Of a stretch of 64,000 nt of DNA, positions 47,896 through 59,761 are shown piece after piece (within the stretch, counting starts at the first letter, position 1; every line of letters begins with the position of its first letter). The translations under genes and the position numbers were made by a program. A model generated the notes under the pieces. It was given only the letters and a program-made list of their open reading frames with translations, was not told where the DNA came from and did not search any database. Source of the DNA: Pseudomarimonas salicorniae (GTDB taxonomy: Bacteria; Pseudomonadota; Gammaproteobacteria; Xanthomonadales; Xanthomonadaceae); contig NZ_JALNMH010000011.1 in assembly GCF_023156535.1 (NCBI RefSeq), positions 156,317 to 220,316 of the forward strand, given 5' to 3'.

Positions 47896-48948
47896 GTGTT
47901 GCGCAAGCTGATGGCAGTCATGGTCTGGGCCGCGGGCGTCGGGGCGGCGGGTGCGGTGAGCACCGAGCTGCCCGAGGACGCGGTGCTCTGGTCGGAGGCC
48001 CGGGGCGCCCAGGTGCACAAGGTCGCCGCCGACCTCGGCGAGCGCGTCTATCGCGCGGCGATCGCCGGTCGCGCCGCGCAGGCGCTTGAGCTGCTGCAGG
48101 CCGAGGCTGACCCGCTGGTCCGTGAATCGGCGGTGGCCGATCTGCTGACCCGCCTGCAGCACGGGGCGCCGCCGCCCGCGATCGATCTGCTGGTCGACTG
48201 GGCTGCGTCCCAGCCGGTTCAGGTGTTCCGCCAGCACGAGGAAACCCGCGCCAAGGCCTACCTGCCGATGTTCGATATCGCCCAGCGCGCCCGCGACCTC
48301 GATCGGCTCTGGGCCGAAGCGGCGATCCGCGACGATTGGGTGGCGCGCTGGCGCACGGATCCGAATGCGGCTCTTGCCGAGGCGGCGACGCTCGACGAGG
48401 CGCGGGTCGGGCTTGCCGGCGAGGCCCTGCTGCGGCTCTCACCGAAAGCCTTTGCTGGCGTGCGGGAAACGCTGGCAGACACCCCGGGCGAGGCACTGCC
48501 GGCCCCCATCTGGCTGTTCGCGGCGCAGCGCCATCCCGATCCCGAATACCTTGAGCATGCCCTGGATCATGGCGGGGCCGCCTCGCGGCAGCGGGCCATC
48601 CAGCTGGCCGCTGAGTTGCCCGCGGATGCGGCCGAGCGCGTGCTGGCCGCGCGCGAGGCCGACCCGGCACTGGGCTCGGCCGCGACCCTGGTCCTGGTTC
48701 CGCGCCTGCTGGAAGCGGGCCGCATCGAGGCCCTGCGGGACCGCCTGGCCGACCCGGCGCGTCGCGACTCGACCGCCGCGGCGCTCGCCCGTCTTGCCGA
48801 TGATCCTGAACATCTCGATACGCTGGACGCCCTGCATGCCGGACTGTCCAAGTCGGCCGAGCGCGGCGGCTGGCGCCGGGTGCTGATCCTGATCGATGAC
48901 GGCGCCAAGCGCGCCCGCTGGGCCCTGCCGGCGGAGGTGCAGCCATGA
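47896..48948 (+). CDS. Exported helical-repeat protein coupled to carboxypeptidase
   Basis: The 350-residue protein starts at GTG 47896, giving signal peptide MLRKLMAVMVWAAGVGAAGA. The mature chain is almost entirely alpha-helical, with short repeats of the kind AAIAGRAAQALELLQAEADP and RESAVADLLTRLQHGAPPPA; these suggest HEAT-like or SEL1-like packing. There are no catalytic motifs and no cysteines in the mature part. The stop overlaps the ATG of the M14 peptidase (ATGA), so it may be a partner, chaperone or inhibitor of that enzyme; this is inference. The family is not recognised. Confidence 0.75.
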   Translation: MLRKLMAVMVWAAGVGAAGAVSTELPEDAVLWSEARGAQVHKVAADLGERVYRAAIAGRAAQALELLQAEADPLVRESAVADLLTRLQHGAPPPAIDLLVDWAASQPVQVFRQHEETRAKAYLPMFDIAQRARDLDRLWAEAAIRDDWVARWRTDPNAALAEAATLDEARVGLAGEALLRLSPKAFAGVRETLADTPGEALPAPIWLFAAQRHPDPEYLEHALDHGGAASRQRAIQLAAELPADAAERVLAAREADPALGSAATLVLVPRLLEAGRIEALRDRLADPARRDSTAAALARLADDPEHLDTLDALHAGLSKSAERGGWRRVLILIDDGAKRARWALPAEVQP

Positions 48949-51900
48949 TCCGCCTCGATCGCGCCCTGCTTGCGGGCATGGCACTGGCCTTCGTGGGCAG
49001 CGCCGGGGCCCAGGTCATCCACACCTATACCAATACCGAGACCGGGGCCGAGCGGATTCCGCTGGGCTACCCGGTGCCGACGCCGGTGGCCTCGCTGACC
49101 CCGGTCGATGGCTTCCGCGACTACGCCAGCCTGGATGCCCGGCTGCGCTTCCTGGCCGAGGACTCCGCCGATCTGACCGGCCACGATGTCGGCCAGACCG
49201 CCAATGGGCGGGTGGTGCGGGCCTATGTTGTGTCCGATGCGGACGGGGTCGACGTGGAAGGACGCAGCGAAGCGGCCTTCTTCATCAATGCCTCGACCCA
49301 CGCCCGCGAATGGGGCACGCCCGAGGTCTCCACGTATCTGGTGGAACGCATGGTGGAGGGCGCGAATGACGGCGGGCTGGTGCGCTACCTGCTCGACAAC
49401 GCGCGGCTGGTGATCATTCCCGTGCACAACATCGACGGCTTCCTGCAGACCCAGCGCTTTCCGAACCAGGTGATCATCGGCCAGGACCCGCGGGCGCCGA
49501 ATGAGTGGCCACGCGATGGCCGCATGCGGCGCAAGAACATGGTCGGCGTCGACGAGATCCTCTCCACCTTCGGCGACCATCTGCGCGGCACCGACCTCAA
49601 CCGCAACCACCCGCCGTTCTGGGGCACGGTCACCAACGGCGGCCAGCTGACCAACCCCAACGAGCTGACGTTCCGCGGCGCCGGCCCGCACTCCGAGCCG
49701 GAGAGTCAGGCCCTGGTCAATGCCTCGCAGCTGGCCCCACCCAGCCGGATCCGCTTCGGCGTCGACGTGCACAGCTTCAGCAGGGTGTTCTTCTCCTCGA
49801 ATACCGGGCGTACACGCCTGAACCAGATCCAGTCACGCCTGTTCGCCCTGCTGAGCAGCCATCACGCCAGCGTGCCGACCGCCAGCGGTCAGCCGAACAA
49901 CGCGTTCTACCGCGATATTCCCGATCCGCCGAACTCCGGTATCGGAGTCGCCGCCGAGTACTTCGCCTACGAGTGGCTGGTGCCGTCGATGACCCTTGAG
50001 CTGGAACCGCAGGGCAGTGGTGCCGAGTACGGCGGCACCGGTGCCAGCCACAGCGGCTTCGTCCTGCCCGACTCGCAGGTTCGCCGGGTCCGCGAGGCCT
50101 GGGCCGAAAGCTTCCTGGTCGGCTTCTACTTCATGTCCGGTCCGCCGCACCTCAAGGCGCTGCGGGTCTTCGACGCCGGCAGCGGTGCGCTGCTGCAGGA
50201 GCAGCGCTGGGTGCGAGACCCGGCCAGCGGTCGCCGCACGCTGCAAAGCAGCCATCCGGGCAGCGTCGTGGCAGGGCAAGCCCTGCGCGTCGAACTGGTG
50301 TTCAGCAAGCCGATGCGCTATCGCAACGCCGATGGGCAGGTGGCCTCGCTGCCAGGGCTCAGCACCGTCGCCGCGCCGATCGTCAGCCGCATTACCCAGC
50401 AAGGCACCGAGGGCGTCGACACCAGCAGTGGCACCTGGCTGGGCGACGCCGGTTTCGAGCGTTACCGGGACGACACCTTCCGCTTCAGCATGAGTGCGCC
50501 GGCCGGCGGCATGCAGCGTTTCGAGGTGGCCACGACCGACATGGCGGGGCTCGGCCTCGATGCCGATCCCTCAACCCCGGCCGACTGGCAGGACGGGGCC
50601 TGGAGCGAGTGGGAGGATGCCGCCGGCGTGGACGGCGATATCGGCGGCGTCGATCGCATGACCGCGTCCCTGACCGTCAGCGAGTCGGGCAATCCTGCGG
50701 CCTTGAGCCTGGCCGTCGAGCCGGCAAGCGTGGTGGGAGAGGGCGACCGCCTCCGCCTGCGCCTGCTGCGCCCGGCCAGCGATGCGGGCGGTGCCCTGCA
50801 GGTGAAGGGACGGGTAGGCGGCTTCGCCGAGGCCAGCGTGAGCTGGGCCAGCGGCGAATCCGGCGAGCGCCTGCTCGCCCTGCCGGTGGAAGATGATGTG
50901 TTGGCCGAGGGCGATCGCAGCCTGTCCTGGCAGGTCGAGCCGGAGGGTTCGACCGATGCCCTGCTGTTCTCCGGTGAGGTGCAGGTGCTGGATAATGACC
51001 GTCCGGGCCAGGTGGTGGTGCGCGAGTATGAGGACGCCCGCCGTGGCCTGCAGCGCGTCGCCGAGGGCACGGCTGCTCTGCGCGAGCTGGTGCTCGATGG
51101 TGGGAAGGACTATGTCGGCCCGACCAACCTGCTCACCGTCTGCCAGCAGTTCGACATGCAGGCGCCGCTGGTGGTCCACGGCAACCGCGCCCGGCTCGTC
51201 CCCGGTGGCAGCGCCTGCAGCCTTGCCCGGCTGCAGGGCAGCGGCAAGGTGGAACTGCGTGACCTGAGCCTGACTGGCGAGCGACCGGACGCGGTGCGCA
51301 CCCTGCTGGTCGATGCCGAGGGCCAGGACCTCACCCTGCACCGGGTGGTGATGCGCGATGCCGAGGGACCGGCCGCGCGCGGCGTGGGGCGGCTCGAAAT
51401 GCGCCAGTCGGCGCTGATCGATTCGGCGATCTCAAGTCTCGGCCGCGCCGGTGACTTCGGCGCCCTGGAAGTGGCCTCGGCGGACATCGAGTCGAGCAGC
51501 TATCTCGACATTGAGCGCATGGCGCCCCTGCCCCAGGACGGCTTTGCCGCGCTGCTGATGACCGGCCGCGACGTCGAGTCCAGCCTGCGCGAGGTGGCCT
51601 ACGATCCGCTGACGTTCTGGTTCATCCGCGGACGGGCGTCGATCGGCGGTAGCGTGCTCTACGACGCGGGCGGTCCGGTGACCCAGCCGCTGGCGGACTG
51701 CGATGGCGTGCGCAGCGTCGGCTTCAATGTCTTCAACCGCCGCCTGACGCGCTGCTTCGATCCCACTCCGACCGACCGCAGCGTGCCGGTCGAGGTGGCC
51801 GCGCGCAGCGGCCCGGATTTGGCCTGGCGGATGCCGTCCGGCGTGCTGCTCGACAGTTCGGAAGGCTGCGGCGCGGTCGATCAGCGCGGTGCGCCGCGTC

Positions 51901-52700
51901 CGCAGACCCTCACCGAGGGCGCCACGGCGCGCTGCGATGTCGGTCCGGTGGAGCAGGGTGTGAATCCCTGGCGCGGCTTCTGGCAGCCCGAGCGCGACGG
52001 CCATGGTCTGGACATCCAGACCAGCGGCAACGTGCTGACCCTGCTCTGGTACACCTACCAGCAGAACGGCGAGCCGATCGCCTACCTTGCCGCCGGCCCG
52101 CTGACCGGGCGGCGCTGGCAGGCCGAGCTGCTCACCGCAACCCGCAACACCCAGGACGGCACGATCACCAACACCCGGGTCGGCGAGGTGTCGATCGAAT
52201 TCCAGTCAGATACGGCCGCCACCCTGCTCTGGCAGTTCGACGGCAGCATGGGCAGCAGCGAGCCGATCCGGGCGCTGGACTTCGGCGGCAGCGAGGCCAG
52301 GGTCGAAGTAACCGGATCCTGGTTCCCGCCCGGCGAGCCCGGAAACGGCGCATCGATTGCCCGGCGCGGCGAGGTGACCGCGATGGCGCTGTACTACTAC
52401 GACGCAGGTGGCGTGCTGCGCTGGGCGCTGGGCCAGGGCCCGGCCGACGATGCCCTGCGCATGCCGCTGTCGAGCTTCACCGGCTTCTGCCCCGACTGCG
52501 ACGCCGTCGCCAACCCGGTGACCTCGCAGCCTGCCGGCAGCGCGCTGCTGCATTTCCGCACGCCTGGGCAGCTGGTGATCGAGTCCGACCTTACCTATCC
52601 CGGCGGCAACGGGGGACGCTGGACGCGTCCGCGCAGCGACTTCGTTCCGCTCACCGACCCCGTCGACAATCGCGAGGCCGTCGCATCCATCGGCAAATAG
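48945..52700 (+). CDS. Secreted M14 zinc carboxypeptidase with long C-terminal extension
   Basis: The 1251-residue protein has signal peptide MIRLDRALLAGMALAFVGSAGA. The M14 domain covers about 50-390. INASTHAREWGTPE holds the zinc His and Glu, TDLNRNHPP carries the substrate Arg, GVDVHSFSR has the third zinc His, and SMTLELEP holds the catalytic Glu. Beyond it lie a domain with LRVFDAGSGALLQEQRWV, a Calx-beta-like part (LSLAVEPASVVGEGDRLRL), a beta-helix-like part, and a C-terminal module (NPWRGFWQPERDGHGLDIQT...LLWYTYQQNGEPIAYLA) common in xanthomonad exoproteins. It is long for the family and is translationally coupled to the helical protein. Confidence 0.9.
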   Translation: MIRLDRALLAGMALAFVGSAGAQVIHTYTNTETGAERIPLGYPVPTPVASLTPVDGFRDYASLDARLRFLAEDSADLTGHDVGQTANGRVVRAYVVSDADGVDVEGRSEAAFFINASTHAREWGTPEVSTYLVERMVEGANDGGLVRYLLDNARLVIIPVHNIDGFLQTQRFPNQVIIGQDPRAPNEWPRDGRMRRKNMVGVDEILSTFGDHLRGTDLNRNHPPFWGTVTNGGQLTNPNELTFRGAGPHSEPESQALVNASQLAPPSRIRFGVDVHSFSRVFFSSNTGRTRLNQIQSRLFALLSSHHASVPTASGQPNNAFYRDIPDPPNSGIGVAAEYFAYEWLVPSMTLELEPQGSGAEYGGTGASHSGFVLPDSQVRRVREAWAESFLVGFYFMSGPPHLKALRVFDAGSGALLQEQRWVRDPASGRRTLQSSHPGSVVAGQALRVELVFSKPMRYRNADGQVASLPGLSTVAAPIVSRITQQGTEGVDTSSGTWLGDAGFERYRDDTFRFSMSAPAGGMQRFEVATTDMAGLGLDADPSTPADWQDGAWSEWEDAAGVDGDIGGVDRMTASLTVSESGNPAALSLAVEPASVVGEGDRLRLRLLRPASDAGGALQVKGRVGGFAEASVSWASGESGERLLALPVEDDVLAEGDRSLSWQVEPEGSTDALLFSGEVQVLDNDRPGQVVVREYEDARRGLQRVAEGTAALRELVLDGGKDYVGPTNLLTVCQQFDMQAPLVVHGNRARLVPGGSACSLARLQGSGKVELRDLSLTGERPDAVRTLLVDAEGQDLTLHRVVMRDAEGPAARGVGRLEMRQSALIDSAISSLGRAGDFGALEVASADIESSSYLDIERMAPLPQDGFAALLMTGRDVESSLREVAYDPLTFWFIRGRASIGGSVLYDAGGPVTQPLADCDGVRSVGFNVFNRRLTRCFDPTPTDRSVPVEVAARSGPDLAWRMPSGVLLDSSEGCGAVDQRGAPRPQTLTEGATARCDVGPVEQGVNPWRGFWQPERDGHGLDIQTSGNVLTLLWYTYQQNGEPIAYLAAGPLTGRRWQAELLTATRNTQDGTITNTRVGEVSIEFQSDTAATLLWQFDGSMGSSEPIRALDFGGSEARVEVTGSWFPPGEPGNGASIARRGEVTAMALYYYDAGGVLRWALGQGPADDALRMPLSSFTGFCPDCDAVANPVTSQPAGSALLHFRTPGQLVIESDLTYPGGNGGRWTRPRSDFVPLTDPVDNREAVASIGK

Positions 52701-52779
52701 TAGGCGCCTGACCGGGAATCGCCATGGCGCAACGCGTCCAAGCGGGCGTTTCCCGCGACGTCGCAGCAAGGCGAATAAT

Positions 52780-53154
52780 GGGCGCGAAGCAGACGTACCG
52801 CAAAACCCGAATGTAGGAGCCAGCTTGCTGGCGATAGTTGCCCCGGACGGGACGATCGCCAGCAAGCTGGCTCATACATGCAACCGTGCCGCAGGGTCCA
52901 GTTTGCGCCGCAAAGCAGGCCTTGCTGCAGTCGAATTGTTGGAGGGCCCTTGGGCGCGACCGGAGCGCTACGGATTCACTACAGACCGCGGCCAGAGCGG
53001 AACTCCGCGGTCGCGCCCAAGGGCACTCCCACAGTCGAACCTCGTTGGGCGTCAGCGAAGCCCCATAGGGTGCGTCTTGGACGCACCGACACGGGCGTTC
53101 GGACGGTACGCCCGGTGCGGCCAGCCGCACCCTATGAATGTCTGCTATGCGCCC
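52780..53154. mobile_element. Composite REP module D (R1-R2-R3), copy of module B
   Basis: The left end GGGCGCGAAGCAGA (52780-52793) is mirrored with two mismatches at 53141-53154. R1 (52813-52877), R2 (52938-53032) and R3 (53063-53136) lie in the same order and spacing as in module B. The rest of the gap 52701-53178 shows no gene. Intervening linker sequence also matches module B (for example CGTTGGGCGTCAGCGAAGCC). Confidence 0.75.
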
Positions 53155-53178
53155 GAAGAGATCCTTCGGCAGGGGGAC

Positions 53179-53772
53179 TCAGCGCAGGTCGCCGCGGCGC
53201 TTCTCGTCCATCCACTTGTCGGCCTGGGCCGGGCGGTAGGTGCGCAGCCAGTCGAACAGGGCGTCCATGTCCTGGCCGTGCCAGAGATCCTGGCGCTGGT
53301 CGGGGTGGAGGAAGCGGGTGTCGACCATGCGATCAAGCATGGCGATCAATGGGTCGTAGAAGCCATCGACATCGAAGAAGGCGCAGGGGCGGTCACCGAG
53401 GCCGAGCTGGCGCCAGGTGAGCATCTCGAACATCTCATCCAGCGTGCCGAAACCGCCGGGCAGGGCGACGAAGCCGTCGGAGAGATCGAACATGCGCCGC
53501 TTGCGCTCGTGCATCGAGCCGACCACCTCGAGGCGGGTCAGGCCCTTGTGCGCGACCTCCCACTTCATCAGATGCTCGGGAATCACCCCGGTGACCTCGC
53601 CACCACCCGCCAGCACGGCGTCGGCGACGATGCCCATCAGGCCGACATTGCCGCCGCCGTACACCAGGCCCATGCCTTCGGCCGCGATACGCCCCCCCAG
53701 CTCCACCGCCGCCTCGGCGAACTTCGGATCATTGCCGGCGTTGGAGCCGCAGTAGACGCAGAGGGATTTCAT
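53179..53772 (-). CDS. LOG family (TIGR00730) phosphoribohydrolase
   Basis: The 197-residue protein starts at ATG 53772; the upstream frame runs into heptamer repeats. MKSLCVYCGSNAGNDPKF, GMGLVYGGGNVGLMGIVADA and VALPGGFGTLDEMFEMLTW are the defining motifs, with PGGxGTxxE being the nucleotide-binding and active-site loop. LOG proteins release free adenine-type bases from nucleoside monophosphates (cytokinin activation in plants; housekeeping nucleotidase in bacteria). It follows lpdA in the same direction with 209 bp and a heptamer hairpin between. Confidence 0.9.
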   Translation of the reverse strand: MKSLCVYCGSNAGNDPKFAEAAVELGGRIAAEGMGLVYGGGNVGLMGIVADAVLAGGGEVTGVIPEHLMKWEVAHKGLTRLEVVGSMHERKRRMFDLSDGFVALPGGFGTLDEMFEMLTWRQLGLGDRPCAFFDVDGFYDPLIAMLDRMVDTRFLHPDQRQDLWHGQDMDALFDWLRTYRPAQADKWMDEKRRGDLR

Positions 53773-53783
53773 GCTTGAGAGCC

Positions 53784-53974
53784 GTGATTCGTGATTCGTG
53801 ATTCGTGATTGGTGATTCGTTTGAAGCGGGCTCTCTTGACCACCCAAGGGGCTGTTCGCGGGAGGCGTTTCGCTTTCGTTCTGCGTCGATCGCGAGGGAT
53901 GCCGACAGACGCCCGGCTCTTGCGAATCACGAATCACGAATCACGAATCACGAATCACGAATCACCAATCACGG
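53784..53974. repeat. Inverted tandem GATTCGT heptamer element (LOG-lpdA gap)
   Basis: Five copies of GATTCGT (one GATTGGT) at 53784-53820 face about seven copies of the complement (ACGAATC type) at 53923-53974, across a 102-base loop. The two arms can form a long stem. The loop ends GGCTCTTGCGAATCAC, nearly as in the second copy at 55426. It fills most of the LOG-lpdA gap. Confidence 0.85.
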
Positions 53975-53981
53975 GCCAACG

Positions 53982-55523
<1,542 letters not shown>

Positions 55524-55531
55524 CGGGCTCG

Positions 55532-56761
55532 CTAGAGCCCAAGCAGCATCTTGGCCGGATTCTCCAGCTGGTTCTTGATATCGACCAGGAACAGCACCGC
55601 GTCCTTGCCGTCGATGATGCGATGGTCATAGGACAGGGCGATGTACATCATCGGCGCTGCAACGACCTGGCCGTTCTCGACGATCGGGCGCTCCTTGATG
55701 GCATGCATGCCGAGGATGGCCGACTGCGGCGGGTTGACGATCGGGGTCGACATCAGCGAGCCGAAGGTGCCGCCATTGGTGATGGTGAAGGTGCCGCCCT
55801 GCAGGTCTTCCAGCTTCAGCCCACCCTTGCGCGCGGCTTCGGCGTAGTCGGCGATCGACTTCTCGACCTCGGCAAAGCTCATCTGCTCGACGTTGCGCAG
55901 CACCGGGGTCACCAGGCCCTTCTCGGTGGAGACGGCGATCGAGATGTCGGCATAGCCGTGGTAGATGATGTCGTTGCCGTCGGCGCTGGCATTGACGATC
56001 GGGTGGCGCTGCAGCGCGTTGGCCGCGGCCTTGGCGAAGAAGCTCATGAAGCCCAGGCGCACGCCATGGGTCTTCTCGAACTGTTCCTGCAGGGCCTTGC
56101 GCATCTTCATGACCGGGCCGAGGTTGACCTCGTTGAACGAGGTCAGCATGGCGATCGAGTTCTTCGACTGCATCATGCGCTCGGCGATGCGGGCGCGCAT
56201 GCGGGTCATCGCCACGCGCTGCTCCGGGCGCGCGCCGCCGGCGCTCGACGGGGCCTCGGCCTGGGCCGGGCTCTTCATGCTGTTGACCAGGTCTTCCTTG
56301 GTGACCCGGCCACCGCGGCCGGTGCCCTCGACCTTGGACGGGTCGATGTCGTGCTGCTCGGCAACGCGGCGGCCGGCAGGAGAGAGCTCGGAGGTGTCGG
56401 CCTTGCTGGCCGGCTTGGCGGCCTCTTTCTTCGACTCGGACGACTTGCCGTCGTCCTTCTTCGCATCGGATTTCTTGTCGTCGTCTTTGGACTCCGACTT
56501 CGACTCCGACTTGGAAGCCGCCGCGCCTTCCTTGATCTTCGCCACCACCTGCTGGCTGGTCACGGTGTCGCCGCTTTCGAAGAGGATTTCCTCGATCACG
56601 CCGTCAACCGGGGCCGGCACTTCGAGCACCACCTTGTCCGTCTCCAGGTCGAGCAGGTTTTCGTCGCGCTTGACCGCGTCGCCGACCTTCTTGTGCCAGG
56701 CGGCAATGACGGCGTCGGACACCGACTCGGGCAGCACTGGGACTTTGACTTCGATGCTCAT
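55532..56761 (-). CDS. sucB: Dihydrolipoyllysine succinyltransferase, E2 of 2-oxoglutarate dehydrogenase
   Basis: The 409-residue protein starts at ATG 56761. The lipoyl domain (1-~80) has [17 protein letters not shown] with the lipoylated Lys. A Lys/Asp/Ser-rich linker follows, then the E3-binding peripheral domain ([20 protein letters not shown]) and the catalytic domain, ending with the HxxxDG motif [16 protein letters not shown]. The spacing SMPI-type substrate loop supports succinyl transfer. It is downstream of sucA by 73 bp. Confidence 0.95.
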   Translation of the reverse strand: MSIEVKVPVLPESVSDAVIAAWHKKVGDAVKRDENLLDLETDKVVLEVPAPVDGVIEEILFESGDTVTSQQVVAKIKEGAAASKSESKSESKDDDKKSDAKKDDGKSSESKKEAAKPASKADTSELSPAGRRVAEQHDIDPSKVEGTGRGGRVTKEDLVNSMKSPAQAEAPSSAGGARPEQRVAMTRMRARIAERMMQSKNSIAMLTSFNEVNLGPVMKMRKALQEQFEKTHGVRLGFMSFFAKAAANALQRHPIVNASADGNDIIYHGYADISIAVSTEKGLVTPVLRNVEQMSFAEVEKSIADYAEAARKGGLKLEDLQGGTFTITNGGTFGSLMSTPIVNPPQSAILGMHAIKERPIVENGQVVAAPMMYIALSYDHRIIDGKDAVLFLVDIKNQLENPAKMLLGL

Positions 56762-56834
56762 GGATCGCTTTCCTCAACGGGAGGGGGAGTGCGGCCAAGC
56801 CGGCCGGACGAAACGTGTGGGGTGGGCCGCCGGC

Positions 56835-59678
56835 TCACTCGGCGGGAATGTCGCCTTCCTGCGGTTGGGCCAGTGCAGCGTCGACGAGGGCGGCCTGTTC
56901 CTTGACGTGGGTTGCGAAGTGTCCGCAGGCCGGCGCCGGCGAACGGACGCGCCCGGCATAGGACAGCTTCTGCTTGCCCTGCAGGCAGAAGCGCAGATGG
57001 TGCTGGATCTGGTACCAGGCGCCCTGGTTCCGCGGCTCTTCCTGGCACCAGACCACTTCCTTGGCGCTGCCGAGTCGCTTGAGTTCCTCGACCAGTTCCT
57101 CGCGCGGGAAGGGGAAAAGCTGCTCGACGCGGACGATGGCCACATCCTTGAGTTCGCGCTTGTCGGCCTCTTCCAGCAGGTCGTAGTAGACCTTGCCGGC
57201 GCAGAGCACGACGCGCTTGGCCTTCTTGGCCTCGCTAAGACGCGAGTCGGGGATGATCCGCTGGAAGCGGCCCTCGGCCAGGTCGTCCATGCTCGACACC
57301 GACAGCTTGTGGCGCAGCATCGACTTCGGAGTCATCACGATCAGCGGCTTGCGCGTCGCGAACTTCATCTGCCTGCGCAGCATGTGGAACATCTGCGCCG
57401 GCGTGGTCGGGGTGCAGACCTGGACGTTGTTCAGCGCGCACAGCTGCAGGAAGCGTTCGAGGCGCGCCGAGCTGTGCTCCGGCCCCTGGCCTTCGTAGCC
57501 GTGCGGCAGGAACAGCACCAGCCCGCAGAGCCGGCCCCACTTGGCCTCGCCCGACGTGATGAACTGGTCGATGACCACCTGGGCCCCGTTGGCGAAGTCG
57601 CCGAACTGGCCTTCCCAGATGTTCAGCGTGGTCGGGTCGGCGGTGGCGTAGCCATACTCGAAAGCCATGACCGCCTCCTCGCTGAGCAGCGAGTCGATGA
57701 TCGTGGCGTGGGTCGGGTTGCTGACCAGCTCACGCAGCGGCATCAGCGCCTCGCCGGTCTTCTGGTCGTGGACCACGGCGTGGCGATGGAAGAAGGTGCC
57801 GCGGCCGGCATCCTGGCCGACCAGGCGCAGCTTGTAATTCTCGCGCAGCAGGGTGGCGTAGGCGAGGGTCTCGGCGAATCCCCAGTCCATCGGGATCTCG
57901 CCGGCGGCCATCTTCAGGCGGTCCTCGTAGACCTTGCCGACGCGGGAATGCGGGGTGGTCCCCTCGGGCAGGGTGTTGATCTTCTGCGCCAGGCGGACCA
58001 GCGACTCCTTCTGTACGCGGGTGTCGATCTCGGCCTCGAGCGAGCCGTGCAGGTAGGGCGTCCAGTCGACGGCAAACTCGTCGATGACTCCGGAAACCAG
58101 CTCGACCACGCCCTCGCCGCGGTCCATCCGCTCGCGGTAGTCGTCGACCATGCGCTTGCTGTCATCGGCGCTGACGATGCCGCCGCTGGCCAGCCGCTCG
58201 GCGTACTTCTCGCGGGTCGACTTGCGCTGGCGGATGTTCTGGTACATCAGCGGTTGGGTCGCGGCCGGCTCGTCGGCCTCGTTGTGGCCGTGCTTGCGGT
58301 AGCAGACGAGGTCGATGACCACGTCCTTCTTGAAGGTCTGGCGGAAGTCCAGCGCCAGCTGGGCGCAGAACAGGACCGCCTCGGGGTCGTCCCCGTTCAC
58401 GTGCAGCACCGGGGCGCCGACCATCTTGGCCGGGTCGGTGCAGTACAGGGTGGAGCGGGCGTCGTCGGGGCGCGAGGTGGTGAAGCCGACCTGGTTGTTG
58501 ATCACCACATGCACGGTGCCGCCGACCGCGAAGCCGCGGGCCTGCGACATCTGGAACAGCTCCATCACCACGCCCTGGCCGGCGAACGCCGCATCGCCGT
58601 GGATCAGCACCGGAATGACCAGCTTGCGATCGGTATCGACGCGGCGGGTCTGGCGCGCCTTCACGCTGCCGGTGATCACCGGGTCGACGATCTCGAGGTG
58701 CGAGGGATTGAAGCCAAGGGCCAGATGCACCGGGCCACCGGGGGTGGCGACATCGGAGGAGAAGCCCATGTGGTACTTCACGTCACCGGAGTGGGCCGGG
58801 TCGAGCGGGGCGTCGTGCTTGCCCTTGCCCTCGAATTCGTCGAAGAGCATCTGCGCCGACTTGCCGAGGGTGTTGATCAGCACGTTGATGCGGCCGCGGT
58901 GGGCCATGCCGATGACCAGCTCCCGGGCGCCGCCACTGCCGGCGCGACGGATCAGTTCGTCCATCAGCGGAATCAGGCTCTCGCCGCCTTCCAGCGAGAA
59001 GCGCTTCTGGCCGACGTACCGGGTATGCAGGTAGCGCTCAAGCCCCTCGGCTGCGGTCAGCTTCTCAAGCACGCGGCGCTTGGCGGCCTTGTCGAGGCCG
59101 TAGCTTCCGCCGGCGCGCTCGAGGCGCTCGTAGACCCAGCGGCGCTCCTCGGCCACCGAGATGTGCATGAACTCGGCGCCGATCGGGCCGCAGTAGGTGG
59201 CCTTCAGATGGCCGAGCAGGTCGCGCAGGCGCATCCGCTCGGGACCGCCGAAGGTGTTGGTGCTGTACTCGGTGTCGAGATCGGCCTCGGTCAGGCCGTG
59301 GAAGTCCAGGCCGAGATCCGGCGCGCTCAGCTTGGTGGCCATGCCCAGCGGGTCGGTGTCGGCCTGCAGATGGCCGCGCGAGCGGTAGGCGGTGACCAGC
59401 TTGAGCACCGCGCCCTGCTTGCGGGCGGCCTCGTTGTCTACGGCGCCGGCGACGGCGATGCCGCGACGCTGGCGGCCGGCCCGGGCGACCTGCTCCATGA
59501 TCGGACCGTGGGGCACGTCGCCCCCCTCGCGGCCGCCCAGTTCGTCGAAATAGGCTTTCCAGGCCGGATCCACGCTGGTCGGGTCGACCAGGTAGCGTTC
59601 GTAGAGCAGTTCGACGAAGGCGGCATTGCCGCCGGAGATGTGCGAAGTCTGCAGAAACTGCTTGATCAGGCTGTTCAC
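56835..59678 (-). CDS. sucA: 2-oxoglutarate dehydrogenase E1
   Basis: The 947-residue protein starts at GTG 59678. The N-terminal E2-binding segment (FVELLYERYLVDPTSVDPAW) is intact, and the TPP-binding region is GDAAFAGQGVVMELFQMSQA...INNQVGFTTS. Catalytic and substrate phrases KVWYKRH-type pieces (VLIHGDAAF, SPEHSSARLERFLQL as GPEHSSARLE) are present. Length and motifs match Gram-negative SucA. It decarboxylates 2-oxoglutarate in the TCA cycle. A perfect TATAAT lies 84 bases upstream. Confidence 0.96.
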   Translation of the reverse strand: MNSLIKQFLQTSHISGGNAAFVELLYERYLVDPTSVDPAWKAYFDELGGREGGDVPHGPIMEQVARAGRQRRGIAVAGAVDNEAARKQGAVLKLVTAYRSRGHLQADTDPLGMATKLSAPDLGLDFHGLTEADLDTEYSTNTFGGPERMRLRDLLGHLKATYCGPIGAEFMHISVAEERRWVYERLERAGGSYGLDKAAKRRVLEKLTAAEGLERYLHTRYVGQKRFSLEGGESLIPLMDELIRRAGSGGARELVIGMAHRGRINVLINTLGKSAQMLFDEFEGKGKHDAPLDPAHSGDVKYHMGFSSDVATPGGPVHLALGFNPSHLEIVDPVITGSVKARQTRRVDTDRKLVIPVLIHGDAAFAGQGVVMELFQMSQARGFAVGGTVHVVINNQVGFTTSRPDDARSTLYCTDPAKMVGAPVLHVNGDDPEAVLFCAQLALDFRQTFKKDVVIDLVCYRKHGHNEADEPAATQPLMYQNIRQRKSTREKYAERLASGGIVSADDSKRMVDDYRERMDRGEGVVELVSGVIDEFAVDWTPYLHGSLEAEIDTRVQKESLVRLAQKINTLPEGTTPHSRVGKVYEDRLKMAAGEIPMDWGFAETLAYATLLRENYKLRLVGQDAGRGTFFHRHAVVHDQKTGEALMPLRELVSNPTHATIIDSLLSEEAVMAFEYGYATADPTTLNIWEGQFGDFANGAQVVIDQFITSGEAKWGRLCGLVLFLPHGYEGQGPEHSSARLERFLQLCALNNVQVCTPTTPAQMFHMLRRQMKFATRKPLIVMTPKSMLRHKLSVSSMDDLAEGRFQRIIPDSRLSEAKKAKRVVLCAGKVYYDLLEEADKRELKDVAIVRVEQLFPFPREELVEELKRLGSAKEVVWCQEEPRNQGAWYQIQHHLRFCLQGKQKLSYAGRVRSPAPACGHFATHVKEQAALVDAALAQPQEGDIPAE

Positions 59679-59761
59679 GATTCGCCTTGCCCGGTGGTCT
59701 GGGGCAGTACCGGGTCCTGTGGGAGGAAGGGTGTCGCCAGCGGCTGGCGTCGGGGCCCGCG

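Noticed and set aside
53784..53974. Heptamer arrays considered as a CRISPR or direct-repeat array
   Set aside because: Units are contiguous seven-base repeats with no spacers and there are no cas genes; they form an inverted pair instead.
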